Below, in pieces: positions 19,617 to 27,827 of a DNA stretch of 64,000 bases. The stretch comes from Paracoccaceae bacterium (lineage in GTDB: Bacteria; Pseudomonadota; Alphaproteobacteria; Rhodobacterales; Rhodobacteraceae). The translations under genes and the position numbers were made by a program. The notes beneath the pieces are model-generated. The model saw nothing but the letters and a program-made list of their open reading frames with translations, searched no databases and had not been told where the DNA came from. The stretch covers positions 1 through 64,000 of the forward strand of contig JABURR010000047.1 in NCBI GenBank assembly GCA_014762635.1, in the 5' to 3' direction. Within the stretch, counting starts at the first letter, position 1. Each line of letters opens with the position of its first letter.

Positions 19617-20378
19617 CTATAGGCCGCTCGCGCCCTCGTCAACGGGGGCCGCACCCTCGGCCGCCAATTCCCTGAGCAACCGTGCCCGGGAAGGCGGCAC
19701 CCGGGCGACCTCGAGCCCGGTGAAAACGTGGAGCGTGCCAAGCCCCCGGTCGATCACCGCGTGATCGCTGACCCATCCGCCCATCGCCAGGTAGCTGCGC
19801 AGAAGCGGCGGCAGCCCCGCCAGCGCGTGCCGGGGATCGACGGGGCCGCCGCCGGGCAGCGGAACGCTCTGTGCGGCCTTCACCGAGGGCCGCCAGTCGT
19901 CCGGACCCAGGTGGCGCTGGGCCAGCAGCGCCAGCGACTCGGCATGGGCCTCCGGATCGGTCCCGGGAAACGAGGAGCACCCGAACAGAAGCCGCGTGCC
20001 GGTCTGATCCACGATCCGCGTCAGCGCCGCCCAGGCCAGCCGCAGGATCTCGGGGTCGCGCGCCTCGGGGTGCAGGCAGAACCGCCCGACCTCGGCCACC
20101 GGGCCGGGGAAACGCGCCAAACGTGAAAGCCCGTAGACCTGCGCGGAATAGCTGCGCCCGATCTGGCCTGCATCGGGCAAAAGCAGCACCCGGCAGCAGC
20201 CCAGAAGCCGCCCGGCCGCATCCTCGACCAGCAGATGCCGGCAGATCGCGTCAAAGTGATCGGCGTCCAGCCCCTCGCCCCCGAAGAAACAGAAATGCCG
20301 CAAATGCTGGGCCTTTTCGACCTCTGCCGGGGTCTCGGCGAGGCGCGCAATGTAACGGCCCTTGCGCAGCATCCGCAT
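19617..20378 (-). CDS. olsB: OlsB-like L-ornithine N-acyltransferase
   Basis: A 253-aa GNAT-superfamily acyltransferase. The N-terminus GRYIARLAETPAEVEKAQHLRHFCFF is the characteristic start of the OlsB/hemolysin-like acyltransferases that transfer a 3-hydroxyacyl group from ACP to ornithine, the first step of ornithine lipid synthesis. EVGRFCLHPEARD is the acetyltransferase-core region. C-terminal RSYLAMGGWVSDHAVID is also conserved in the family. An OlsA partner is not in the window. It precedes the uup-like gene by 9 nt on the same strand and is divergent from msrB. OlsB specificity against other acyl-homoserine or ornithine-type acyltransferases is inferred. Confidence 0.78.
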   Translation of the reverse strand: MRMLRKGRYIARLAETPAEVEKAQHLRHFCFFGGEGLDADHFDAICRHLLVEDAAGRLLGCCRVLLLPDAGQIGRSYSAQVYGLSRLARFPGPVAEVGRFCLHPEARDPEILRLAWAALTRIVDQTGTRLLFGCSSFPGTDPEAHAESLALLAQRHLGPDDWRPSVKAAQSVPLPGGGPVDPRHALAGLPPLLRSYLAMGGWVSDHAVIDRGLGTLHVFTGLEVARVPPSRARLLRELAAEGAAPVDEGASGL

Positions 20379-20482
20379 CCGGCCCCTTCTCTTGCCTTGG
20401 CTGATCGGTAACAGCGGCCTAGGTATGGGCCGAACCGGGCGGATCGCGCAAGATCCTTGCCCCGCAAGGAAAGGGAAACCGC

Positions 20483-20878
20483 ATGGACAAGGTGGTGAAA
20501 TCCGACGCCGAGTGGCGCGCGCAGCTTTCGGACCTGGCCTACAAGGTCACCCGCAAGCACGGGACCGAACGCGCCTTCACCCATGACGACTTCCCCAAGG
20601 ACCCCGGCGTCTATCACTGCGTCTGCTGCGGCGCGCCCCTGTTCGACCAGGGCGACAAGTACGACTCCGGTTCGGGCTGGCCCAGCTTCACCCGCCCCGC
20701 GAACCCCGAGATGATCGGCGAGAAGACCGACCGCAGTTTCTTCATGCGCCGCACCGAGGTCCACTGCGCCCGCTGCGAGGCGCACCTGGGCCACGTCTTC
20801 CCCGACGGCCCCGAACCCACCGGCCTGCGCTACTGCATCAACGGAGTGGCGCTGACGTTCGAGGGGGAAGAGGAGTAA
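20483..20878 (+). CDS. msrB: peptide-methionine (R)-S-oxide reductase
   Basis: Repairs oxidised methionine (R form) in proteins. The 131-aa product has the zinc site C46/C49 and C95/C98 (CVCC and CARC) and the catalytic cysteine C118 in RYCINGVAL. The signature [10 protein letters not shown] is at 63-72 and [10 protein letters not shown] at 101-110. An AAGGAAA-type ribosome site precedes the ATG at 20483. No MsrA domain is fused. It is convergent with bamE. Confidence 0.97.
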   Translation: MDKVVKSDAEWRAQLSDLAYKVTRKHGTERAFTHDDFPKDPGVYHCVCCGAPLFDQGDKYDSGSGWPSFTRPANPEMIGEKTDRSFFMRRTEVHCARCEAHLGHVFPDGPEPTGLRYCINGVALTFEGEEE

Positions 20879-20926
20879 AGGCGGGTTTTCTGCCCACTCC
20901 CCCGAGCGCGGTGCGCCGAGCGGCCA

Positions 20927-21391
20927 TCAAAGCCCCTGCTCTCCACCAAGGAACTGGCCCGCATCGAGACGGCCGAAGTTGCCGAAAATCTGGCGCAGCA
21001 GGGAAATATCGTCGGTATTGCTGTCCGTGACCCGGCGCGAAAGCGCCACGACCCGGCCGTCCTCCAGCCCGTAGCGGGTAATGTTGGTCACCACGCCCCC
21101 GCGCGAGAAGGTGATCGCAACGACCTCGCGGCTGATCTCTTCCGGCGCCTGCCAGGCGTAGTGGCGGAAGCGGCTTTTCACGTAGTAATAGCCACCCTCG
21201 TCCAGCACCCCCGAGGATCCCGGGGCGCCGATCTTCTCGGCCACGGTGGCGCGGGTGTCGCGGCCCACGGCGACCTGGGCCAGCACGTCATCGGGGGGAA
21301 CGTAGCCGTGGTTGCGGAACTGCGCCACGCACCCCGCGAGAAGAGTCAGCAGGGCGACTGCCCAAATGGCCTTGGCTGCGCTGGTCCGCAT
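20927..21391 (-). CDS. bamE: outer membrane assembly lipoprotein BamE (SmpA/OmlA)
   Basis: A 154-aa lipoprotein of the beta-barrel assembly machinery. A lipobox LLAGC places the lipidated cysteine at residue 21. The mature part has the BamE features HGYVPPDDVLAQVAVGRDTRATVAEKIG and GGYYYVKSRFR. I took the ATG at 21391 because GGGGAG precedes it and because upstream residues would hide the signal peptide. It is divergent from yceD with an 88-bp shared control region, an arrangement I recall from other Rhodobacteraceae. Confidence 0.9.
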   Translation of the reverse strand: MRTSAAKAIWAVALLTLLAGCVAQFRNHGYVPPDDVLAQVAVGRDTRATVAEKIGAPGSSGVLDEGGYYYVKSRFRHYAWQAPEEISREVVAITFSRGGVVTNITRYGLEDGRVVALSRRVTDSNTDDISLLRQIFGNFGRLDAGQFLGGEQGL

Positions 21392-21409
21392 GGTCACTCC
21401 CCAACCCTC

Positions 21410-21438
21410 TTGCACTGGCGCCGCGCGCCACCTATCCC
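21410..21438 (+). promoter_or_regulatory. candidate promoter of yceD
   Basis: TTGCAC (21410-21415), a 17-nt spacer and TATCCC (21433-21438) stand about 40 nt before the yceD ATG. The shared TTGCACTGG core with the peptidase promoter at 12,460 makes chance less likely. Confidence 0.45.
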
Positions 21439-21479
21439 GCTTATCGAAGGATCCGACGCTGTTCAAGAATGGAGCCCAC

Positions 21480-22025
21480 ATGACCCGGCCCCCCTATTGC
21501 CACCCGATCCGCCTTTCCGACCTGTCCGACCGTCAGGCGACCGAGATCGAACTGGTGCCCGAACGGGCCGAGCTTGACGCCATTGCCCAGGACCTGGAGC
21601 TTCTGGGCCTGCGCAAGGTGCGGCTGAAGGTACGGCTTTCGCCCGTGGGCAAGCGCGATTGGAAGCTGACCGGAAAGCTGGGCGCGACCGTGTTGCAGCC
21701 CTGCGTCGCCACGCTGGCCCCGGTCACCACCCGGATCGACGAGCCGGTGGAGAGGCTTTACCTGACCAAGATGCCCCAGCCCGAGGCGGGTTCGGAGATC
21801 GAGATGGACGACGACTCGGTCGAGCCGCTGGGCGAGACGATCGACCTTGGCGCGGTGCTGACCGAGGCGCTGGCGCTGGCGCTTCCGCTCTACCCTCGGG
21901 CCGAGGAACCCGGGGCTGGGGATATCTCGGTCACGGAACCCGGCAAGACCCCGCTGACCGACGAGGATGTCAAACCTTTCGCGGGCCTTGCATCCCTGCG
22001 CGACAAGCTGCAAAAGGGCGAGTGA
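21480..22025 (+). CDS. yceD: YceD/DUF177 family protein
   Basis: A 181-aa acidic protein starting MTRPPYCHPIRLSDLSDRQ. It has the family core LRLKVRLSPVGKRDWKLTGKL-type strand (here RKVRLKVRLSPVGKRDW) and the segment TVLQPCVATLAPV. The C-terminus carries PLTDEDVKPFAGLASLRDKL, conserved in DUF177. The family is linked to 23S rRNA accumulation and is almost always found upstream of rpmF, as here (154 bp). The ATG at 21480 is the only start before the conserved N-terminus. Confidence 0.9.
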   Translation: MTRPPYCHPIRLSDLSDRQATEIELVPERAELDAIAQDLELLGLRKVRLKVRLSPVGKRDWKLTGKLGATVLQPCVATLAPVTTRIDEPVERLYLTKMPQPEAGSEIEMDDDSVEPLGETIDLGAVLTEALALALPLYPRAEEPGAGDISVTEPGKTPLTDEDVKPFAGLASLRDKLQKGE

Positions 22026-22043
22026 AACCGGGCTAGAAAACAC

Positions 22044-22071
22044 TTGCGCCGCGCCGGAATCGCAGTATGTT
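22044..22071 (+). promoter_or_regulatory. possible rpmF promoter
   Basis: TTGCGC (22044-22049), 16 nt and TATGTT (22066-22071) occur in the 154-bp gap between yceD and rpmF, giving an mRNA leader of about 100 nt. The match is moderate and unsupported by other data. Confidence 0.3.
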
Positions 22072-22179
22072 CCCGGCCTCGTTTACACGATGGGTTGGAC
22101 ATGCGGCGCCAAAGCGCGTAAGAGCCCGTCAGACTGATGAAAAACAGGGGCCCTGCCCCAAGAATCCCGAGGTTGTGAC

Positions 22180-22386
22180 ATGGCTGTCCCTCAGAATAAA
22201 GTTACCCGTTCGCGCCGCAACATGCGTCGTTCGCATGATGCGCTTGTGGCGGGCAACCCTGCCGAGTGCCCGAACTGCGGCGAACTGAAGCGCCCGCATC
22301 ACGTGTGTGGTGCCTGCGGTCACTACGCTGACCGTGAAGTGGTCGCTCAGGCCGACGAGATCGATATCGACGAAGACGCGGCGTAA
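22180..22386 (+). CDS. rpmF: 50S ribosomal protein L32
   Basis: A 68-aa ribosomal protein with the invariant start [20 protein letters not shown] and a zinc-ribbon arrangement of cysteines C30, C33, C43 and C46, so this is the zinc-binding form. Residues 58-68 are an acidic tail typical of alphaproteobacteria. It lies 23 nt before plsX, the classical rpmF-plsX-fabH order that couples ribosome and phospholipid synthesis. Confidence 0.98.
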   Translation: MAVPQNKVTRSRRNMRRSHDALVAGNPAECPNCGELKRPHHVCGACGHYADREVVAQADEIDIDEDAA

Positions 22387-22409
22387 GCCCGTCGTCCGGC
22401 TCCGCGGCC

Positions 22410-23513
22410 ATGACGGCAACAGCCCCTCATAACGCCAAAGAAGCCGGTTTGACGGTGATTTCCGTCGATGCCATGGGAGGCGACCGCGGTCCTGCCGCGG
22501 TCGTTGCTGGTATGGCATTGTCCGCGGCGCAAAACCCCGAGATAGGGTTCATCGTCCACGGACCGAAATCCGAACTTGATGCGCTGATCGAAAAGCGCCG
22601 GGAACTCGCCGGTCGCTGCGAGGTCCGTCATGCCGACGGCGTCGTGGCGATGACCGACAAGCCCAGCCACGTGATGCGCAATGGCAAGAACACCTCCATG
22701 TGGTCGGCCATCGAAGCGGTGCGCGAGGGCGCGGCGGATGTCTGCGTCTCCTGCGGGAACACCGGCGCGCTGATGGCGGTGTCCATGGTGCGCCTGCGCA
22801 AGATCGAGGGCGTGAACCGCCCCGCGATCGCCTGCCTCTGGCCCAGCCGCAACCCGCACGGGTTCAACGTCATGCTGGACGTGGGTGCCGATATCCGCGC
22901 CGATGAGGGCGACCTTCTGCAATATGCACTGATGGGCGCCTCTTACGCGCGCAACGGCCTGGGGCTGGAGCGTCCGCGCATCGGCCTGCTGAACGTGGGC
23001 ACCGAGGAACACAAGGGCCGCGCGGAACTGAAGGCCGCCAACGACCTGATCACCGAGGCCGCGAAGGGCGCCAATTTCGACTACATCGGATTCGTCGAAG
23101 GCGGCGACATCCCCTCGGCCCGCGTCGACGTGATCGTGACCGACGGGTTCACCGGGAACATCGCGCTGAAGACCGGCGAAGGCACCGCGAGCCTGATCCG
23201 TGATTTCCTGCGCGAGGCGTTCCGCGCCACCCCCCTCAGCAAGATCGCGGCGCTGCTGGCGATTACCTCGCTGCGGCGCCTGAGCAAGCGGATCGATCCG
23301 CGCCGGGTCAACGGCGGGGTGTTCCTCGGCCTCAACGGCACGGTCGTCAAAAGCCACGGCAGTGCCGATGCCACCGGCGTTTCGGCGGCGATCAAGCTTG
23401 CCTTCACCCTCGCCCAGTCGGGCTTCACCCAACGTCTGGCCGCCCGGGTTGCATCCACCATGGTCGCGGTCCAAGATAATCTCGAGAGCAGCGGAAGCGG
23501 TAATACAGAATGA
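22410..23513 (+). CDS. plsX: phosphate acyltransferase PlsX
   Basis: Converts acyl-ACP and phosphate to acyl-phosphate, the first committed donor for phospholipid synthesis through PlsY. The 367-aa product contains ISVDAMGGDRGP near the N-terminus, SCGNTGALMA and RPAIACLWP in the middle, and VTDGFTGNIALKTGEGT. The fold is shared with phosphotransacetylases. The C-terminus extends past the usual end by roughly 15 residues. The stop overlaps the fabH start by 4 nt (ATGA), so the two are translationally coupled. Confidence 0.97.
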   Translation: MTATAPHNAKEAGLTVISVDAMGGDRGPAAVVAGMALSAAQNPEIGFIVHGPKSELDALIEKRRELAGRCEVRHADGVVAMTDKPSHVMRNGKNTSMWSAIEAVREGAADVCVSCGNTGALMAVSMVRLRKIEGVNRPAIACLWPSRNPHGFNVMLDVGADIRADEGDLLQYALMGASYARNGLGLERPRIGLLNVGTEEHKGRAELKAANDLITEAAKGANFDYIGFVEGGDIPSARVDVIVTDGFTGNIALKTGEGTASLIRDFLREAFRATPLSKIAALLAITSLRRLSKRIDPRRVNGGVFLGLNGTVVKSHGSADATGVSAAIKLAFTLAQSGFTQRLAARVASTMVAVQDNLESSGSGNTE

Positions 23514-24481
23514 CAATACGCGCCGTCGTCAAAGGTGTCGGGCACTACCTGCCCGAGCGAGTTGTTCCCAACTCGGAATTCGAGAAGATGATCGACACCA
23601 GTGACGAGTGGATCCGCTCCCGCAGCGGGATCGAACGTCGTCATTTCGCCGCCGAAGGGCAGACCACCTCGGATCTTGCGGTCCGCGCCGCCAAGGCCGC
23701 GCTGGAGGATGCGGGGCTTGAGGCGAACGATATCGACGCGATCATCGTCGCGACCTCCACCGCCGACCTGACCTTCCCCTCGGCCGCGACCATGGTCCAG
23801 AACGGGCTTGGCATGACCAACGGCTTCGCCTTCGACGTGCAGGCGGTCTGCGCGGGCTTCGTCTTTGCGCTGTCCAATGCCAACGCGCTGATCGTCTCAG
23901 GCCAGGCCAAGCGGGCGCTGGTGATCGGGGCCGAGACCTTCTCGCGCATCCTGGACTGGGAAGATCGCGGAACCTGTGTGCTGTTCGGCGATGGTGCCGG
24001 GGCGCTGATTCTCGAGGCCGCCGAAGGCGAGGGCACGAACGAAGATCGCGGCATCCTTGCGGTCGATCTGAACTCCGACGGCCGCTACCGCGACATCCTT
24101 TACGTGGATGGCGGGGTCTCGACCCAGAATACCGGCTTCCTGCGGATGCAGGGCAAGGAGGTGTTCCGCCACGCCGTCGAGAAGCTGGCCGCCACCGCCC
24201 ATACCGCCCTTGGAAAGGTCGGTCTCAGCGGCGAAGACGTGGACTGGATCGTGCCGCACCAGGCGAACCTGCGCATCATCAAGGCGACCGCTCAGAAGAT
24301 GGGCGTGCCGATGGATCGCGTCGTGGTGACGGTGCAGGATCATGGCAATACCTCTGCCGCATCGATTCCCCTCGCGCTGTCTGTTGGCAAGGAACGCGGG
24401 CAGATCAAGCCCGGCGACCTGGTCGTGACCGAGGCAATCGGGGGTGGTCTGGCCTGGGGATCGGTGGTTTTGCGGTGGTAA
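23510..24481 (+). CDS. fabH: 3-oxoacyl-ACP synthase III
   Basis: Starts fatty acid chains by condensing acetyl-CoA with malonyl-ACP. The 323-aa product has the catalytic triad C114 (QAVCAGFVFAL), H250 (PHQANLRI) and N280 (DHGNTSAASIP), and the start IRAVVKGVGHYLPERVVPN. The length is standard. It is coupled to plsX and followed by ihfA after 87 bp. Confidence 0.98.
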   Translation: MTIRAVVKGVGHYLPERVVPNSEFEKMIDTSDEWIRSRSGIERRHFAAEGQTTSDLAVRAAKAALEDAGLEANDIDAIIVATSTADLTFPSAATMVQNGLGMTNGFAFDVQAVCAGFVFALSNANALIVSGQAKRALVIGAETFSRILDWEDRGTCVLFGDGAGALILEAAEGEGTNEDRGILAVDLNSDGRYRDILYVDGGVSTQNTGFLRMQGKEVFRHAVEKLAATAHTALGKVGLSGEDVDWIVPHQANLRIIKATAQKMGVPMDRVVVTVQDHGNTSAASIPLALSVGKERGQIKPGDLVVTEAIGGGLAWGSVVLRW

Positions 24482-24568
24482 TCGGCCTTTAGCGCCGCTT
24501 TCCAAGCCCTTGATATTGACTCGGAAATTCAAGCGGATCATCCTTTGCCCCGAAAACAGGGGGAAACG

Positions 24569-24871
24569 ATGAGCGAAAATACTCTGACACGGATGGATCT
24601 CAGCGAGGCCGTATTCCGCGAGGTCGGCCTTTCACGAAACGAATCCGCGCAGCTGGTCGAAAGTGTCCTCGACAGTATCTCGGAGGCGCTGGTGCGCGGC
24701 GAGACGGTCAAGATCTCATCCTTCGGCACGTTCAGCGTCCGCGACAAGGCGGCCCGCGTCGGCCGAAACCCCAAGACCGGAGAAGAGGTTCCGATCTCTC
24801 CGCGTCGTGTCCTCAGCTTCCGGCCTTCGCACCTGATGAAGGACCGCGTCGCGGCGGGCAACAAGAGCTAA
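24569..24871 (+). CDS. ihfA: integration host factor alpha subunit
   Basis: A DNA-bending protein of the HU/IHF family, 100 aa. It has the beta-arm and signature [27 protein letters not shown], including the intercalating proline in [11 protein letters not shown]. The N-terminus [22 protein letters not shown] is alpha-type. I chose the ATG at 24569 because AGGGGG stands 6 nt upstream. The 87-bp gap after fabH could hold its own promoter. It is followed 12 nt later by a MerR regulator gene, as in many Rhodobacterales. Confidence 0.96.
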   Translation: MSENTLTRMDLSEAVFREVGLSRNESAQLVESVLDSISEALVRGETVKISSFGTFSVRDKAARVGRNPKTGEEVPISPRRVLSFRPSHLMKDRVAAGNKS

Positions 24872-24883
24872 CTTCTCAGGACC

Positions 24884-25441
24884 ATGGAAAAATCCCCAGA
24901 GGCGTTCCGCACCATCTCGGAGGTGGCAGAGTGGCTGGGAACGCCCACCCACGTGCTGCGTTTCTGGGAGAGCCGGTTCACACAGGTCAAACCCGTGAAG
25001 CGGGCGGGCGGCAGGCGCTATTACCGTCCATCCGACATGGAGCTTCTGGGGGGTATCAAGAAGCTGGTCCATGAAGAGGGTATGACGATCCGCAGTGTAC
25101 AACAGATGCTGCGCGAAGAAGGCGTGCGCCATGTGGCGGCCTTTTCCCAGCCTCTGGAATTCGAGGCTTCCGAGCATCAGGACCACGCGCCAGAAGCACC
25201 TATGGTCACCGACGTGGAGGCGCCCGAACGCGACAGTGGCACGGTGGTTCAGTTCGATCCGTCAGCCGCCCCGCTGGGTGATGCTGCGGCGCAGGTGGAA
25301 TTCACCTTCGATTCGCCCTCGCCCGCCCCGGAACCTAAGGCCGTTCCGGACCGGCTCGCGCTGCTGCGCGAATTGTACGACAGGTTGATCGCGCTGCGCG
25401 ACCGGATGGACGCGGCAGACGCGAAGTCCCAGGAAGGTTGA
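24884..25441 (+). CDS. MerR-family transcriptional regulator
   Basis: A 185-aa protein with an N-terminal winged helix-turn-helix of the MerR type (residues 10-80): [25 protein letters not shown], then [26 protein letters not shown] and [12 protein letters not shown]. The middle (90-150) is acidic and disordered, and the C-terminus has a short coiled coil ([19 protein letters not shown]) probably for dimerisation. It has no metal-binding cysteines. It follows ihfA by 12 nt; this ihfA-merR pair is conserved, but the target genes are unknown to me. Confidence 0.9.
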   Translation: MEKSPEAFRTISEVAEWLGTPTHVLRFWESRFTQVKPVKRAGGRRYYRPSDMELLGGIKKLVHEEGMTIRSVQQMLREEGVRHVAAFSQPLEFEASEHQDHAPEAPMVTDVEAPERDSGTVVQFDPSAAPLGDAAAQVEFTFDSPSPAPEPKAVPDRLALLRELYDRLIALRDRMDAADAKSQEG

Positions 25442-25465
25442 GCGGAATTTCATGCGCTTTCCCGC

Positions 25466-25493
25466 TTGCCCCACCCCCGAAATCCGGTGTAGG
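25466..25493 (+). promoter_or_regulatory. possible tRNA-Pro promoter
   Basis: TTGCCC (25466-25471), 16 nt and TGTAGG (25488-25493) stand just ahead of the tRNA gene and would start transcription about 5 nt before its 5' end. The gap between merR and the tRNA is only 63 bp, so a promoter must lie here if the tRNA is not read through from ihfA-merR. Confidence 0.35.
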
Positions 25494-25504
25494 AGACACC
25501 CCGG

Positions 25505-25581
25505 CGGGCTATGGCGCAGCCTGGTAGCGCGTCCGTCTGGGGGACGGAAGGTCGCAGGTTCGAGTCCTGCTAGCCCGACCA
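25505..25581 (+). tRNA. tRNA-Pro (anticodon GGG)
   Basis: A 77-nt cloverleaf. The acceptor stem is CGGGCTA paired with TAGCCCG, the discriminator is A and the CCA end is encoded. The anticodon stem TCCGT/ACGGA encloses CTGGGGG, giving anticodon GGG (reads CCC/CCU). The T arm is GCAGG-TTCGAGT-CCTGC. All stems pair. Confidence 0.97.
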
Positions 25582-25591
25582 TTTCATGAAA

Positions 25592-25622
25592 CGCCCGACG
25601 CCCCGGCGGCTCGGGCGTTTTG
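25592..25622 (+). terminator. terminator after tRNA-Pro
   Basis: Arms CGCCCGA (25592-25598) and TCGGGCG (25611-25617) enclose a GC-rich loop and are followed by TTTTG. It lies 10 nt after the tRNA and 15 nt before the next gene. Confidence 0.75.
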
Positions 25623-25636
25623 TATGAGGGAGACCC

Positions 25637-26722
25637 ATGACCGAAAAGACCGGCGTCCTTCCCAGCCAAATGATTTCCAAGATGATCGCGGACGGCACGA
25701 TCGGGGCCGAGCCGAAGGTCATTCCCGAACAGATTCAGCCTGCCTCGCTTGACCTGCGCCTGGGCTACACCGCCTATCGCGTGCGCGCCTCGTTCCTGGC
25801 CGGGGCTGGTCGCACCGTGGCCGAACGGCTGGAGGAGTTCGAGATGCACCGGGTCGACCTGACCCAGGGCGCCGTGCTGGAAAAGGGCTGCGTCTACGTG
25901 GTGCCGCTGATGGAGAGCCTGAGCCTGCCCGAGGGGATCCAGGCCGTGGCCAACGCCAAATCCTCCACCGGGCGGCTCGACCTGCTGACCCGCACGATCA
26001 CCGATGGCGGGGTGGAGTTCGACCGGATCGCGCCGGGCTATTCGGGGCCGCTTTACGCCGAGATCTGCCCACGCTCGTTCTCGGTGCTCGTGCGGCCCGG
26101 AATGCGGCTCAACCAGATCCGGTTCCGCCAGGGCCAGGCGGTCCTTTCGGACGCGGCCCTGCGGGAGCTTCACAAGGAGGTCGGCCTCGTCTCGGGCGAG
26201 GCTGTGATCGGGGATGGCCTGGGCTTCTCGGTCGATCTGCGGCCCGAAACGGGCAACCTTGTCGGTTACCGCGCCAAGCCGCACACGGGCGTCATCGACC
26301 TCGACAATATCGGCCATTACGACCCGGCCGATTACTGGGAGGAAATCCGCACCACCGAGGGGCGGATCATCCTCGACCCCGGCGCGTTTTACATCCTTGT
26401 CAGCCAGGAGGCCGTGACGATCCCCCCCGACCACGCCGCCGAGATGGCACCCTATCTTGCCATGGTGGGCGAGTTCCGCGTCCATTACGCGGGCTTCTTC
26501 GACCCGGGCTTCGGCTATGCCGAGGCCGGCGGCGCGGGCTCGCGCGGGGTGCTGGAAGTGCGCTGCCACGAAGCCCCCTTCGTGCTGGAGCACGGGCAGG
26601 TCGTCGGACGGCTGGTCTACGAGACCATGGCCGAGCGCCCGGATCAGCTTTATGGCACCGGGATCGCCTCGAACTACCAGGGCCAGGGGCTGAAACTCTC
26701 CAAGCATTTCCGCGCGCCCTGA
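25637..26722 (+). CDS. dcd: 2'-deoxycytidine 5'-triphosphate deaminase (double-length form)
   Basis: Converts dCTP to dUTP for thymidylate supply. At 361 aa it is about twice the length of the E. coli enzyme, and it appears to contain two dCTP-deaminase/dUTPase-like halves. The first has QIQPASLDLRLG (about 32-43) and KSSTGRLDLLTRTITDGG (108-125). The second has GRIILDPGAFYILVSQEAVTIP and VVGRLVYETM. The long form is the usual one in Rhodobacteraceae as I recall. It is preceded by a terminator, and GAGGGAGACC before the ATG serves as ribosome site. Confidence 0.9.
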   Translation: MTEKTGVLPSQMISKMIADGTIGAEPKVIPEQIQPASLDLRLGYTAYRVRASFLAGAGRTVAERLEEFEMHRVDLTQGAVLEKGCVYVVPLMESLSLPEGIQAVANAKSSTGRLDLLTRTITDGGVEFDRIAPGYSGPLYAEICPRSFSVLVRPGMRLNQIRFRQGQAVLSDAALRELHKEVGLVSGEAVIGDGLGFSVDLRPETGNLVGYRAKPHTGVIDLDNIGHYDPADYWEEIRTTEGRIILDPGAFYILVSQEAVTIPPDHAAEMAPYLAMVGEFRVHYAGFFDPGFGYAEAGGAGSRGVLEVRCHEAPFVLEHGQVVGRLVYETMAERPDQLYGTGIASNYQGQGLKLSKHFRAP

Positions 26723-26790
26723 TCCAATCCGGCAATAGCGCAGGCCGCGACTCGTGCTAGCATCGCCACGGATGCTTGCGGGAGGGGCCA

Positions 26791-27581
26791 ATGGCGGACG
26801 ACATCATGACGACAGCGCGCGCGGGCATGGATGCCAACCTGCGCGGGTTCTGGGGGCCATATGGCCGGGCGCCGGGCAGTTCCTGCCTTTCGTCCCGGCA
26901 CGACCTGATGATCTTCACCGGGATCCCGCATCCGCTGTTCAACGGCGCCTATATCGCGGACGGGCACGCCCGCGATATCCAGAGTTTCCACGACCGCCTG
27001 CAAGCCGAACAGGCTGAAACCCCGGTTCCCGCCATGTGGTGGGTGAACGAGGCGGCCGTGACGGACACTCTGGCGGCCCAGCGCTTGGCTTGGGCGACGG
27101 AGGCCGCGTCCCAGCCATGGCCGCCGATCTTGGGCAGATGCCGGAAGACCCCCTGCCGAAAGGCCTTGAGATCACCCAGGTCCAGAGTGAGCAGGATCGC
27201 GTCCTGTGGGGCGAACTCGCCGCCCGCTGCATCGGCGCCCCTGAGGCCGTTGCCTCGGCGCTGGGACAGGTCGAGGCCGGGATCGAGGATTGCGAGCTGG
27301 ACGGCTGCCGACGCTACCTTGCGTTTCATGACGGAACCCCGGTCGGCACGGCCTCGCTGGTGCTCACGCCGCATGTGGCCGGGCTCTATGCGGTCGGCAC
27401 CCAGCCCGACCAGCGCGGCAAGGGTATCGGGCGGGCGCTGACGCTCCACGCCCTGAACCACGCCCGCCACGCGGACTGTCGCGTCGGTGTCCTGCAAGCT
27501 TCGAGCATGGGGAAACCACTTTACGAGAAGCTCGGGTTCCGAACCCTTTTCGACTACGTGATCTACGTCCAGACCCCGTGA
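26791..27581 (+). pseudogene. GNAT acetyltransferase interrupted by a frameshift
   Basis: The N-terminal half reads well from the ATG at 26791 (GGAGGGG before it): MADDIMTTARAGMDANLRGFW through MWWVNEAAVTDTLAAQ near 27,080. The C-terminal half reads well only in the next frame, from about 27,100: VPAMAADLGQMPEDPLPKGL and the acetyl-CoA-binding segment YAVGTQPDQRGKGIGRALTLHAL, ending at 27581. The shift lies in a 20-nt window near 27,075-27,100 and fits a single-base deletion. Together the halves make a normal-length GNAT protein of about 263 residues. I see no classical slippery heptamer. It could be a real pseudogene or a sequencing error. Confidence 0.75.
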
Positions 27582-27593
27582 GAAACCGTCACC

Positions 27594-27806
27594 TCAGCGC
27601 CCGATCCGGCGGGCAAGGCGCGATGCCTGCCCCGCGCGTTTGACGCTCTCGCGGGTGCGAGCAGCGGCTTCGTGGTCTTCCTCGGTCATCTCTTCACGCC
27701 GCTTGCCGCGCCGCGTGGCATAGTCGATCCCCGCGTTCACCCCGCGGCGCACAAGCTGCCGAGTGATCTGGCGGATGATCATGTTGATCAATTGGTTGGC
27801 GTTCAT
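27594..27806 (-). CDS. small basic conserved-type protein
   Basis: A 70-aa protein, MNANQLINMIIRQITRQLVRRG..., rich in arginine, with an amphipathic N-terminal helix and a long charged C-terminal helix (EEDHEAAARTRESVKRAGQ). It has no membrane segment or metal motif. A GGAGACG site precedes the ATG. It is 21 nt beyond the scpB stop on the same strand, so it may be the last gene of that operon. I recall similar short proteins in this family of bacteria, but no function. Confidence 0.65.
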   Translation of the reverse strand: MNANQLINMIIRQITRQLVRRGVNAGIDYATRRGKRREEMTEEDHEAAARTRESVKRAGQASRLARRIGR

Positions 27807-27827
27807 GGCTCGTCTCCTGCCCCCGGA

